Shown here: positions 9,421-21,700 of the stretch, piece by piece
How the letters are laid out: each line of letters opens with the position of its first letter
Position numbering within the stretch: position 1 is the first letter of the stretch
Assembly: GCF_047663525.1 (NCBI RefSeq)
Contig: NC_092590.1
Span: 7,584,001 to 7,648,000, forward strand
Direction: 5' to 3'
Length of the DNA: 64,000 bases
DNA from: Anas platyrhynchos
Lineage: Eukaryota > Chordata > Aves > Anseriformes > Anatidae
The notes under the pieces: generated by a model
The model's input: the letters and a program-made list of their open reading frames with translations, nothing else
What the model was told of the DNA's origin: nothing
Databases searched by the model: none
Made by a program: the position numbers and the translations under genes

Positions 9421-12400
9421 TGAAGGGTGCTCCTCTGGGCGCCCCCCTCTTTGAGAATACTCCACACTTTCTGGGCTTTAAACAAAGGCACTGTCGTTTT
9501 GCTGCATATAATAAAACCTTGCACTGGATGTTTTAAATTTGCAGCCCTTGGCATTCTCCTTTTGGTAGCAGGAGGCAAAGCTCCCCTTGGGGTACAACAT
9601 GCTGTTTCTTCCTTGGCTGTATTTTCAGTGTGTTTTGTGTTCCCCAAGATGCCATCAGGCGTGCTGTAGAGTCTTTGTGCCCTGTGGTGGCTGCTGGTGC
9701 TTTCCAAGCGTCTCTTTGAAACGTTATGAGATTAAAATGTAGCCAGGACAACGCGCTGTCAGGTCCCAGGGTGAATTCAGTGCCCACCTGGTTTTGGATC
9801 CCTCTGAAAACAGTCCACAAGATTTAAAATGAGTAGACCCATTGAGAACAAACAGTTTTTAGAATGAGCCTGTGTGAGACAAGCAGAAAGTTTTTCATAT
9901 ATATATGTATTTAAGTAGTATTTACTGCAGAGTGGCAGCAGCAATAAGAAGCTCAAGGCTAGCCGACTAAACGGAACTAAAAGAACAAGTAAAACATCCT
10001 TCTCGCATTTCCTTTGGCCCAGGCATTCTGTGGTCTTTTGATATCTGTATGTCAGCATTTTCTGTCTAAAAGTTTGACTGTAACATTTTTAAGGTCTGTT
10101 AGGGTCTTTAGCTTTCCCCCCCACCCCCTCTATTTAAGTTGAGGCAAAAGCTTCAGACAGATCTCAGGTACACAAGCGAAAATATGACGTCAATTTAAAC
10201 ATACAGCTCTCTGGCTCATATTTTAAACAAAACCACAGGCACAGGTACTTTTGCTACACTTTATCTATACTCATTACTCAGTATTTCTGTCATTAATCTG
10301 ACCTAGGTGTTGTTTCAAGCAAACTGAAATAGCTCCTTCTGCATTGGGTCACTGGTGATATTTATAAAACCCAACACTTGCAAGCATAATAAATATTTAC
10401 AAAGGGGAAGTTTATATGTAAATAGTAATGCTTAAAGTAAATAGTAATGCTGACTCGTGTTGAGCTGTGCCCCAGTCTCCTTTGCTATGGAGTTCAATAT
10501 AGGGGCTTCTAAAGTCAGTTCTAGATTTCTGCAAGTTTTTTCTATCGTCTTTATAAACTTTTCTTCTCTATCAGTGCATACATATGTTAGTTCACTTTGC
10601 AAAAGACATTAGTAAGATGCAAAAAAAATGGGGAAAAAAAACAACTAGTATCGTGTATACAAAACAGTTTGTAACATATGCACGTGTGTGTGTGACCATG
10701 TCTTTTTTCTGTTCCAATTGCAGGCCATGTTCAGTTGGATAGCAGATCTACATTAACCACCACAGGTTAGTATATAGCTTTCATAATGGGGTAGTTAGTC
10801 TCCAGTGGTAGTAGGAGGAGCTGTGATTTTATAGCCTACAGAGATGTTTAAGCAAAAAGATTAAATATTTTGGCCTAGACATCTGCAGGTCTTCAGTTTT
10901 ACAGCTTCTGAACATGTGCATGTTCCCTGTTGTTTCCACAGTGTTACCTTTATTTGCATTCTTCTACTGGAGATACATATATCTATATAGCTTAGCAGAA
11001 GAAAAGGTACCAATCTTGCATCTTTTCAACTGTTGTTAGCTACATGTATGGTTATACTGCCTTCTGTGACCGATATGCTGCGTCCCAACCTCAAAGAGAA
11101 CACTCCGTTCTGCATGAACAGCACCACTGAAACAAAACAAAACCAAACATGAATACATAGCTATATAGATAGCTAGCTAGATATAAAACATTCACATCTT
11201 GATCACCTAAAATTCAGACTGTTGGGGTCAGAATTTTAAGGGCAGCCTGCAAAATTTTGGGGTACAAATGCTAATGAAGCTGTTAAACTGCATGCCTTCT
11301 CAGCTGATGTGTGAATGAGCTTTTGGTTCATGCCAACAGCTAAACTTTATGGCTGGATGCACAGTTTAAAATTGTTGCTCTTAATGATTTTTTTTTTTTA
11401 AATCTCTCTAACAGACAGAAATCAGAACATCACCGAAGTAGATGCGCTTGATAAAAGGTAAAGTTATGATGGCAATGATAGAGAAACAACCCACTGAAGT
11501 CAGTTGAAAGTTGCCTACTTTTTATTAAGAGTGTGAATGGATTGGATTATTCATTCAACCCTACCCATTTATAGAATATGTTCCTAGTTTTAACTACATG
11601 AGATGCAGATCTATTCTTAAATTCTGCCACAGATCTTACAAAAATTTTTATTAACCAGGTGCTCATAATAAAGTGGAGAGGTAGAAATACTTAATGAAAC
11701 ACTTCGGTCACTCTGCAGTGAAACAAAAGCATTTTGGAATAAACTGTGATCTTTAAGTAACTTCTGCAGGCAGGTGTTCTGAACTTCTTCCACAAATTGC
11801 ACCAAAACTGAACATTGCAGGAAATAAGCAGTAACATGCCAAATATTAAAGCTCTGCCTACAGACAGTTCTAGGGCAGCATGACCTGGAGTGTCATTCTG
11901 TACGCTTGTATCACTGGCCTTATCTGTTGCCAGGGCTATCACCAAAAGTGCTTTAGCTTCTGTTGCCCTGCACCACCGCCTCTTGTCAACAGAAGCAGCA
12001 AGATTGTATGCTTTGTCCCTCTAAATACATCCATGCCAAAGCTTGGAAAGGACCTTTTGGATCCAGGCGTACAGTCCATAGCATGCTGTCACAGACATCT
12101 ATGTTGTGTGTGCTCATAAAACAATAAAATCACTGAATGCTGCTCCGAACTCTTATCTATTTGTTGCCTTAATATTTAAAACTCCTCTACCTAGAAGCTA
12201 GGTTGGTTGTTTGTGCTTGTACCAGCACTATCTCTCAGCTTTAGTGTTTCACTGCTAAACACTCAGATGAACAGTTGTATCATTTGAGCTTTTATTTTGG
12301 AAGGGTAAATACTACCAACTCATTCTCCTCTTGCAAACAGTGTGTATACCACCTTGTCAGCCACTGTACACTACATAGCCTATTGCTTATGATGCAGCAC

Positions 12401-15400
12401 TCGGTTTATTTAGATCTTGAAGCAAACCTCACACAGTTAGAATTCCAAATAAATACATATGTACCATCTAACTATGCTAAAATAATGGTTAGCTAAACAT
12501 ATAGTGTGGAGAACTGGAGCCAAATCTGAAGCTCTCTTATATGCCTTACTGTGTTACTAACATGACAGCCTCCTGAAAACTGTAAATGCAAATACGTTGT
12601 AGAGAAACTGTTCAACACTACCTGATAGAGCCTTTAACCTACCCAGTGCTAGTTTTTACTGAACTTTTTAACGTGCCCAAGGTTTTCAGAAAGACCTAAT
12701 GATTTAGGTTCTTTCTATATCATTACACATCTTGCATTTCTGAAATTGGATTCTCAAAGTCTCTAGTCAATTACAGAAGTCTCAGCCAGCAGGAATACAG
12801 GAAGGGAATTCAGGTAGCCACTAACTCACTCATCAAGAAAATTTTCCATCCCTGGCAACAGACAAACGTATGACCCTGCAGAGCAATACAAAATGAACCA
12901 CCGAAGAAGAGGAGTTGCACTGATCTTCAATCATGAACACTTTTATTGGCAGTTAATGCTACCAGAAAGACGTGGGACTTCTGCAGACAGACACAATCTG
13001 AAACGCAGGTAAGAAACTTGGTTTCTCCACCAAAGCTTAAAAAAGTAAACTTCAGAAATAAGCAGTTACCTAAATCTTATGTTTAAGAACAGAAGAAAAT
13101 ATTTTTGCAGACTTAAGCACCTATGCAACCTCAGCAAAGAAAACCGTAATAAAAAAAGCTTCAAGGGACGTTCCTCTTAGTCACAGAAACTACTGGCACA
13201 AGTCCCCTGATTTGAGAGGGTCTTCAAAGTAACGTTGGGTACTACACCTGCACTGGACACGCGTTTGAGACCAACATCAAGTTCACTTTCTTTTTATTTC
13301 AATAAATAATGTGTAAACATGAGTATTAGTTCTCTCACAGTGAAAGCAGTTGAGTTGGTAGGAACTGACATATAATTTGTGAAAAGGTTTTTTTACTCAT
13401 GCTTGTGTGTTTTAACAACAGCTTGACAGACCTTGGATTTGAAGTCAGAGATTTTGAAAACCTGAGAGCAGATGATGTGCTGCAGAAAGTTCATGAAGGT
13501 AGGAGACTATATATTGGTTATGTCTATTTGTAGCAGAATTTTTCTTCTATTCATTATGTTCATCTAGCTTAAAATACTTTTTGTGCACAAGTGGAATTGC
13601 TTAACGGTAAAGGGACATAAAGTGTTAGACTGAAGACACTTTTATTGCAATGTAAGTGATCTTTGGCAGAACCAACAAAGTTGCTAAGAGCTGAAAGAAG
13701 TTAACTTGCAGCTAGAAGTTATTAATATTCTTTTTACTTTTAGTTGCCTTGCTCTTCAGCCATGTGTAATTATCTTACCTTCACATCTCTGCAGTATTGC
13801 ACTATCTGAAAGTAGGGTTCGTTTGAAAAACGATTGATCTGAGATTAAATCATAGGATACAAATGTGCGAAGTTTTTTACACCTGAAGATTACTTTCTAG
13901 TCCTCTAAACACTGCTTGATATTTCAGCCTCTCAGGATGACCACAGCGATGCTGACTGCTTTGTTTGCGTATACTTGAGTCACGGTGAGAATGATCACGT
14001 TTATGCATACGATGGCCAAATCAAAATTGAGACAATCACAAACATGTTCAGGGGAGACAAGTGCCCGAGTCTGGTAGGAAAGCCGAAGATCTTTATCATT
14101 CAGGTAAGGTTTCTGAATTCAATGGAATTGACACTGACCCGTGTCATCTTCTTGTAATAGACAAATCATTTTTTCCTGAAATAGTCTTTACGTAAGAGAG
14201 AGTTTCCTTTTTATTTTTTTTTTTTCGTTCCACGATCAATACTCAGCGTCTCTTTTAAATTGAATTTGAATTTAATTTGAATTTAAAGAATCAATTTAAG
14301 GCTTTATTGGCTCAGAAATACTGCTTGTGTTAAGCAGTCAGATAAAACCCATTCGTAATCTCCTGTTTCACTTCTTCATTCAAGGGATAGGGCAAGTTGG
14401 AAGGGATCTCAGGAAGCCTGTGGTCCAGCTTCCTGTCTGCAGCAGCCAGCTATGGGGTCAAACCAAGTTACTTGGGGCTTCAGCCTGTCCTTATCCAGGT
14501 TACAACTAGCAAACTCAAATGAGAACCAGACTGTACTTTAGTTGTTCATAGAGTAATTTTAAGAATTACCTTTTTTTCAAATGAAAGCTGACGTAAGCAC
14601 AAGGCTGCTACAAAAATCACTATATCGATAATAATTTTTTCATTAGGACTCATTTAGCTTTTTTTTTTCTTAAATCTGATGCCAAAGATGGAAACTATAT
14701 GCATATTTCATATTACAAGTAGTACTTGGAAACATTTATAAAATATACTAATCGAAAAGCAAATCAACTTAGTTCAGTTCATAAACTGAGTTCTTTTTTC
14801 AGCAAAAAGAACAATCAGTGTAACATTTACCTTCGGAAATCACAGAGAAAACAGCAAGGACAGAACTTCAGCACTGTAAAGGAAAGAAAATTTTCACGTT
14901 CCTCTTACGTGATATCTCTTAACTAATGCCTGTTACCTGCTTTGTACCTTTTAAGTGTGTTCTTACCTTCTTATTCTCCCTGTATAGCTTTTTCTGCAAC
15001 ACTGATAATACCGGGTTAATTTACTGACTTCTCACCAAAAAAAATAATCCTGCAACTAACAGCTAGACAGTGTACGATGATGGCTGTGCTTCAGAGCATT
15101 TATTCAATGCTTGTGCAGGCAAAAGGTTAGGTGAGGTGATCCATTCTCTAGCTGAGCAAGTCTAGTGCAGGGTTGTGAGGATGGTTTGGGAGCTGGAGGT
15201 TCTCTCTCATACGAGGAGAGGCTGAGATCGTTCAGCCTAAAGAAGAGAAGGTTCGGGGGGATCTCATCAGTGTGTATAAATACCTGATGGGAGGGAAGGA
15301 AGAAAAGGAAGCCAGACCCTTTTCAGCAGTGCACAGTGACAAAACAAGGCAGTGGGCACAAAAAATGCACGGAACCCCATCTCAACACAGAAATTTTAGT

Positions 15401-16835
15401 TTAAAAATAAAAAAAATAAAAATATGTGGGGTGGTCAAACAGCAGATGTCACCCAGAGAGGTTGTAGAGCTTCCTTCCATCCTTGGAGATGCTCAGAAGC
15501 CAGCTGGGGTATAGTCCTGTCCTGGACAACTTGCTTTAGCTGATCCTGCTTGAGCTAAGAGGCTTGGGTGAGATGATCTCAAGAGGTCCCCCATCCAATC
15601 TCAATGATTCCGTGATCATCTCAGAGCTTTTAGTGGGCTTCATCACCGAGATTTTAATTGCTAGAGATCGAAATGGGTCTTTATGGATCCGCAGTCACGG
15701 TTAACTTGGAACATACTGAATAGGAGTCCCCTCTGCTTAAAAGCATCGTAGTAACAAAGGTGAGCTTCACGGAGGTGAAAGCAGAATGACCCTTCTCTCT
15801 CCAACAGGCATGTCGAGGTGATAAACACGACGATCCAGTTATTGTTCAGGATACAGTAGACGGCAGAGAAGAAGCCATTGTTAATGAGACTGAAGTGGAT
15901 GCAGCTGGTGTCTACACCCTGCCTGCTGGCGCAGACTTTCTCATGTGCTATTCTGTGGCACAAGGTAAAGTTCTAGTATTTTACATGGGTGCGTCTGGTA
16001 CTTCAATAACAAGCTTCAACACTTCCTCATTCTGCAGCCAAAACGAGTACAGTTCCAGGTCATCTGTTTTGCATATCTGATAAGTGACGTCTGTCTGAGA
16101 AGGAGCCCCATATGTTAAGGAAAAAGTAAAAACAAACCATCAAAATTGCTGTTAATTTGCCAAGCAGAGGCATTCTCATCGTAGTCTTGTTGCTGAGCTG
16201 TCTGCTGACAGCAAGCATTTCCCTTTTCTCTAAGACTGTGGTATGCTGGTGGCTTTTTAGTTTCCCTGTAGTATGACTGTCTTCCCCTGTCCACCACAGA
16301 TCTTTGTCCTCGGTCCCATCTGCTCTCTTGCAACTTGCAGATAACAGTTCTGTGGTCAATGAGCTACCCATTCCTGAACCACACTCCGCTTGGCTAAGCA
16401 CTTAAGTGATCTCAAGGACATTTCCTGTCTACAGTTTCTAGAAAAATTGCATAATTGACATGATACGATTTACACCCCTTATTAATCTCAACGATTACAC
16501 TTAATGGGATAGCAAGGAGTAACTTGTTAATGTTTATTGGGTTAATGTTTAACTTAACCCACTTAAAACTGAATATCATTTTATGTTCTACAACAGGTTA
16601 CTTTTCTCACCGTGAAACCATAAATGGCTCCTGGTACATTCAGGATTTGTGTGAGGCGCTGAGGAAGCACGGCTCTTCCTTGGAGTTCACAGAGCTTCTT
16701 ACTGTGGTTAACAGGAAAGTATCGCATCGCAAAGTGGATGTGTGCAAGGACATAAATGCTATAGGAAAAAAACAGATTCCTTGTTTTGCCTCAATGTTAA
16801 CTAAAAAATTGTATTTTCATCCAAAATCTAAGTAG
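9155..16835 (+). CDS. CASP6: CASP6, caspase-6 (eight coding exons)
   Basis: Joined exons 9155-9161, 10724-10765, 11415-11457, 12862-13008, 13422-13498, 13928-14103, 15808-15964 and 16597-16835 encode 295 aa (human 293). Caspase-6 is a cytosolic and nuclear cysteine protease that cleaves substrates such as lamin A after VEID-like motifs. The prodomain has a TEVD26 cleavage site. The large subunit carries catalytic His124 in LSHGE and Cys166 in QACRG, which is split between exons 6 and 7. The linker has two processing sites, DTVD182 and TEVD195. The small subunit includes [22 protein letters not shown] and the C-terminus [17 protein letters not shown]. No key residue is missing. All junctions are GT-AG and phases agree. 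It follows PLA2G12A on the same strand and converges on MCUB. Confidence 0.97.
10724..10765 (+). CDS. CASP6: CASP6 coding exon 2
   Basis: Acceptor attgcag, donor acag|gttagt. Encodes [14 protein letters not shown], part of the poorly conserved prodomain. Confidence 0.82.
11415..11457 (+). CDS. CASP6: CASP6 coding exon 3
   Basis: Acceptor ctaacag, donor aaaag|gtaaag. Encodes [14 protein letters not shown] with the prodomain processing site TEVD26. Confidence 0.9.
12862..13008 (+). CDS. CASP6: CASP6 coding exon 4
   Basis: Acceptor gcaacag, donor cag|gtaaga. Encodes the first strand and helix of the large subunit, including [17 protein letters not shown] and the arginine-containing segment [11 protein letters not shown]. 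Confidence 0.96.
13422..13498 (+). CDS. CASP6: CASP6 coding exon 5
   Basis: Acceptor caacag, donor aag|gtagga. Encodes [20 protein letters not shown] and LQKVHE. Confidence 0.96.
13928..14103 (+). CDS. CASP6: CASP6 coding exon 6 (catalytic histidine)
   Basis: Acceptor atttcag, donor cag|gtaagg. Encodes [15 protein letters not shown] with catalytic His124 and ends KPKIFIIQ just before the catalytic cysteine. Confidence 0.97.
14385..14515 (-). mobile_element. CR1 fragment in CASP6 intron 6
   Basis: On the + strand it reads aagttggaagggatctcagg and then a diverged CR1 3'-UTR pattern up to cctgtccttatccagg. This is the reverse complement of a CR1 3' end, so the element points left. It is old and lacks a clear octamer tail. 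Confidence 0.6.
15165..15620 (+). mobile_element. Diverged CR1 fragment in CASP6 intron 6
   Basis: The + strand shows the CR1 ORF2 C-terminal pattern in order: gaggagaggctgagatcgtt, cagcctaaagaagagaagg, atacctgatgggagg, a block like gagaggttgtagagcttcc, then aagaggtccc and a degraded tail (caatgattccgtgatc). The coding frame is broken and an A-rich insertion lies near 15395-15425. The element is in the sense of CASP6 and about 190 bp upstream of exon 7. Confidence 0.75.
15808..15964 (+). CDS. CASP6: CASP6 coding exon 7 (catalytic cysteine and linker)
   Basis: Acceptor ccaacag, donor caag|gtaaag. Begins [10 protein letters not shown] with catalytic Cys166, then the linker with DTVD182 and TEVD195, then [18 protein letters not shown]. 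Confidence 0.97.
16597..16835 (+). CDS. CASP6: CASP6 coding exon 8 and stop
   Basis: Acceptor acaacag. Encodes [20 protein letters not shown] through the C-terminal [10 protein letters not shown], with TAG at 16833-16835. Confidence 0.97.
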
Positions 16836-17146
16836 GTTGCTAATTAACAATGCCAGTCTTTAATACTGGCTGTAGGAGTGAGAAAAACACTACCTTAGAT
16901 CAGGAGACAAATATTCTATACAATTATTTGCAAAAACACTGAGATCAAACCTTATAGTTGGTATATGCAATGGTTTCTAAATTCTTAAAGTGATTTTAAA
17001 GATAGTATTACAGCTCTGTGCCTCTCAGGGAAAATGGGAAAAGTCGACTGGTGCACGACTAGTAAAAGGTGCTCAGATTTCATTGGAATTGGTACTGTAG
17101 ATAACTTTTAAAGAAAAAAGTAAGATTTTTGCTTGCTTGCTTTCTA

Positions 17147-17190
17147 ATTATGGCACATTTTTACTATTATGGCACATTTTTTACTATTTC
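17147..17190 (+). repeat. Direct duplication in the CASP6 3' UTR
   Basis: The block attatggcacatttttactatt is present twice in tandem, the copies differing by one T. Confidence 0.75.
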
Positions 17191-17414
17191 CAAACCTTTT
17201 TAAATACTGCGTTAGGTTAACTTTTCTTGCTCAAAGAGCACTGTTTACAGGGAATATATTTGTAAGACATCTTTTTTAAATCTGTGTGCGGTTGTACCCG
17301 CCTTACAGTTTTTAGTGATTTATCGAGGATGATTTTTTAAGACTTTTTGGATTCACTTTTCTCTCAACGCTAAAAAGGAACTTAATTCCTTGAGTGCAAC
17401 TCGTTATTAATGCA

Positions 17415-17420
17415 AATAAA
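17415..17420 (+). terminator. CASP6: CASP6 proximal poly(A) signal
   Basis: AATAAA followed by a T/G-rich stretch (gtgcttcttttgcttg). It would give a 3' UTR of about 600 nt. Confidence 0.55.
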
Positions 17421-18106
17421 GTGCTTCTTTTGCTTGCACATCACTTACATTTGTGCTAAAATTAAAGCTTGCTGGTGCTTTGCAAGGAGTAAAGCGAGCA
17501 GTAGTGAGGTGAGACCACAACTTTGGGTACAAATACACTCCATGGTGGTGAAAGCTCATCTCGTATAGATCTCAAAGCAAATCATTTATAGGGTCCAGGG
17601 TCGCTTACAACTCTGCTGGATATCTTTAGCAGCTCTGTAAATTACAACATGTACGCACCTGTATACTTCAGGCCATGGTGTTGGATCAGCCTCTGCCTCC
17701 CCTCAGCTCCAGAGCTCGGCTGTAACTGTCCCTTTGCATACAGAACCGACAGCACGTTTGTCACCATGAGATGTTTCAGGTTGCTGCAACTGCAGCATCA
17801 GTGATTTCAATTCTGTGCATAACCAAGTACTTCCATACATAATGGAAGCAAATTATCATTTATTTTTTTTTAATTAGTTTTTACATTATTGGTACACGTG
17901 CTCAACTCGGGGGCATGATGGAGAGCTCAAGCTGAGCAAAGTGGCCTAATCCACTTTCCTGGGTATAAAATAATTGACTTACTTGCTCTGCTTTACTAAA
18001 GTCCTTCTGCATACTGTGTTCTGAGTCACGGATATGTAGGCTTAATAGGGCTATTTTGAAGCTTTGTATAAATCATGTATGTGTGAATGTTTTGATAAGT
18101 CCTGTC

Positions 18107-18112
18107 AATAAA
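18107..18112 (+). terminator. CASP6: CASP6 distal poly(A) signal
   Basis: AATAAA in tgtcaataaaaaac, with a further AATAAA-like motif a few bases on. It would give a 3' UTR of about 1.3 kb ending about 400 bp from the predicted end of convergent MCUB. Confidence 0.5.
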
Positions 18113-18549
18113 AAACAACAATAAAACAAATAATTTTACAGTAAATGAGTTTGATTTATGTCACTTTTCCAGCAACACTGACTAAAACAAACAGCTTACT
18201 TTGGGTGCAAGTCTAACCCCCACCAGTGGTGTTATACAAACACAATCAGAGAACAGAGCTAGTGAAAAGGAAAGAGAAAGCAAATCAGTAATACTTAATA
18301 CAAGAGTTACTTATTTACTAAGCTAGTGCTGTGCTACAGTCATGGTCCTAAAAAGACAGCCCTCATTCTAAAAAACATCCCTGTCATTTTTACCAGGAAG
18401 CAGAATACCTCCATTTTACTGAAGGGATTTGACAAATATCTGAAGAACTTTGCCTCAGCAACTTCCTTAAGGGACTGAAAACACAGAGCAAATAAGAACA
18501 AAGGAAAACAAAACAAAGCCACCAACTGACCAAATCATTTTTATAGATA

Positions 18550-18555
18550 TTTATT
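18550..18555 (-). terminator. MCUB: MCUB poly(A) signal
   Basis: AATAAA on the minus strand, about 105 nt beyond the stop codon, the only canonical signal close downstream. It implies a very short 3' UTR of about 130 nt. Confidence 0.55.
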
Positions 18556-18659
18556 GTAATTTTCAAAACTATAGTGGTCAAAAATATCCAGTTTCTATAC
18601 AGTAACTAAACGTTCACATCAGGTTTGAAAGGACAATTCTAACGTATACCAAAACAACG

Positions 18660-18737
18660 TCAGTCCTTGTTAGTAATCTCCTGGATTGGAAGTCTCAGGT
18701 GCAGAGGTTGGCGTAGACGCCTCAGGGATTCTTCTGC
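18660..18737 (-). CDS. MCUB: MCUB coding exon 8 and stop
   Basis: Acceptor gtgctgcag. Encodes AEESLRRLRQPLHLRLPIQE and ITNKD then TGA. The pattern matches the end of mammalian MCUB (KESLKQARHSL...), though this tail is variable. Confidence 0.88.
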   Translation of the reverse strand, partial: AEESLRRLRQPLHLRLPIQEITNKD

Positions 18738-21700
18738 CTGCAGCACGAGAAAGAAGGCATTGGTCTTGTGCAAGAAACCAGACGAATCAAATGGAGGACG
18801 CTGAACATTTACAGACACTCGGGTCACTCAGCCCGTCTCCAGAGAGCTGGGTATGCCCTGTTACACCACCTTCCCCTCATCCTCCCCAAAGGATTATTTT
18901 CCTGAAATTACAATTACAAAACTCATACTTGCAGTCTGTTGAAAAAGCATTGGACTACCTAGCCTTCTGCCAACATTGACTCATGAAACAATACCATTAA
19001 CCACAGGTCTTGAACTAAAATTAGGGGTAGTTTCAATTTTCTTTAATGACACACTGAACACTGGGTCAGAGATGGGATGGGAAAATAAGAATTGAGGAGT
19101 AGGATCAGCTGTTTTGTTTTTTTTTCCATGAAGACCACATTGTTTCTCCCAAGCACACCCACCACCTTTTCTACAATACAGGAGACCGGATGGAAATCTT
19201 TTACCTAAGGAGTAGGATTAAGCTGTCAAATGCTGAACTCTATTAGAATTCTAATATCCTATTAGAACTGCTGGGAATGCAACGTAGTCAAGTATGGAAA
19301 GAGCAGGTGTGCAGGGCTCAGAAACCAACTTGTCTGAACTTTCACTCATGCAGTCTCCCTTTCTGATGACGCACTGAAGCAGCCTACATGTCAGTGGCAA
19401 GCGCTGGATGGTTAAACAGCTCAGACTGGTTGATAAGCAATGAATGCAACAAACCTTGAGGTCAATTTCTGTTAGCTGAGAGTTTACTGAAAAAGTCTTA
19501 ACCCAGAGGCTACTAAGGACTGCGTTTAAATACCTCTGCTACGTCTTCTTTTAGTTTGTTGTACTGTTCGACATTGAAACGCTTGGCTTTAGATTTCCGG
19601 TAGAAGTAGTGGAGGAACTGCCTGTCCTTAACATCAGGGTAAAGGTAGTCCTGGTGAAGAAAGAGGGGCACAGGTAGGAGGTTAGCAAGAGAAACAAGTA
19701 GAGGTCAGAAAAATTCAGCCTGTTTCAGGAAGGTTTGTCCAGTTCAACAGGTGTGTGCACAGATACACACACAATACGTGTACTGTTAAGAGGCTACGTG
19801 TAGAGGCGTGCCCCTAGCAGCCTTTTTAAGACACGTGGTAGAAGTCATTTTTATCACGTCTAGAGGAATTCTCTATCATAATAACAGCTTGATCTTCATG
19901 ACTGAAGCCACCGGAGTGAATGGACACGGCTTTCCAAGGAGGCAGAGAAAGTTGAACAGTTATTTCTCCAAGACTTTCTATCTCAAGAAAAGGTGCCAAC
20001 AGCTGTTCTGAAAAGCCAAGTGGCAATCTCTGTATTTAGAGATTTATGTATATCTACATACATGAAGTAGGAATACCTCAGCCCTTTTTAAAAATCAGTG
20101 AGGAGTAAAATTCAGAGATAGCTGGTCATAAGAATTGACACATCTTCCCTTTTCACTAAAAGAAACTGACATCTCATGAGGTCTATATGGATCCCCTGGT
20201 ATTGTGGAAGGAAGCAGTATCCAGATGTCTACTTTGGGAGTAACGTACAGAGCTACAACAGGAAAAAGAAACCAAGTCTTACAGGATTTCAGGACTTGCC
20301 TGTATTTTGCAGCTCAGTTAACAACTGTTGTGTTTTGTATTTTTTGTTGCTACTGTTCAGTGCCTTGCTTCCTGGCCAGCTGCAAGGCAGTGTTCACGAG
20401 CTGGCACAGCACTACTAGCTGCTCTCCCTTTACAGCTACGAGCCAGGTGCCATTTACTGGTGAAAACGGTCTACCAAGATCTAAAATAAAAGGTAAATTT
20501 CATTCATCCCTTCTCATTTCCCAGGTTATGAAGTCCTACAGGCTCTAGTAGTTCTGTTCTAGGTTCTAGTTCTGTTCTAGTAGTTCTGTTCTAGGTTCTA
20601 GTTCTGCTCTAGTAGTTCTGCTCAACAGCTGCTCTGCAGTGCATGTGTAACAGCACCTGGCTTGACTTCAGATCCCATCAGAAACCAAACAAGCCCTCAT
20701 CTGATGGCAAGGCTTTGTACCAAATTGTTTTCATCAGAGCCCAAAACATGATGATTTTCAGAATCAGTTCTTCTTCACAATACTCCAGACACTTCCAGGA
20801 GGAGGACTCACCTGTTTAGTAAGAACAAAGTAGGCATAGAAAGCCATGGCACTCCCGTAAGTGATGAAGTACGTGACTGGCTCCATGATGTCCCAGGAGT
20901 AGACCCACCACGTGAGCCATGCCAGCGCTCCGCCTTGTGTTGACATCAGAGCTAAGCCGACCCACAGAAGCCTGGAGGTCTTTGCGTCTGCACTGTCCAT
21001 GATTTTGGCTTTCATCTAGGGAGAAGAAATACAGGACCCTGTTCAAGCAAACAGTAGTTGAGGAGCTGCTCGTCAGTTGCACTGCATTTACTCCTGCTGG
21101 GCTGGATCCCTTTTCAGTACTCTCCTTTTACTAACTTAACCTGCCAAGTAAGACAAGGACTGAAGTCCAAGGGCAACCAGACCTCCTGGCTGCTGTGCAC
21201 CAACAGATGCTGCTCTTAAATCTCCCCTCCCCGCTACTGGAGATTCACATCTGCTGGATTTCCATTTATCATTCAAGGCAGCTCTGGTTGATGCTGAGGC
21301 TGGTCCTCACACAGCAGGTCTGAAGCCCAGGAAAAGTTTCTGCCCATCCTGTCAGGCTCTTTCTGGCTTCCTCAGCTCAAGTTTGGTTACCTTAACCTGC
21401 CTCAGATCAACATTTATACTTTCTCCTCTTGGATTACAGCAACCATTAGTCCACACAATCTGCCTTGATGCCTTGGTGACACCCAAAACCTATCCTAAAC
21501 CATAGATGATTTTTACCTCACTATTGTTTTTTCTGTAATGAGCTCAGAACTCAGCCAGCAAAGTGGATGCTCAATCCCAATGCTAGCCATGTGTCCAGGT
21601 GTTGTGGTTTCTACCCAGAGAATACAAACAAAGCAGGAGGGAAAGAGAACTGAACTGAAAATTATTTGAATTGAATTTGAATTGACTTTGTTTGCATGAC

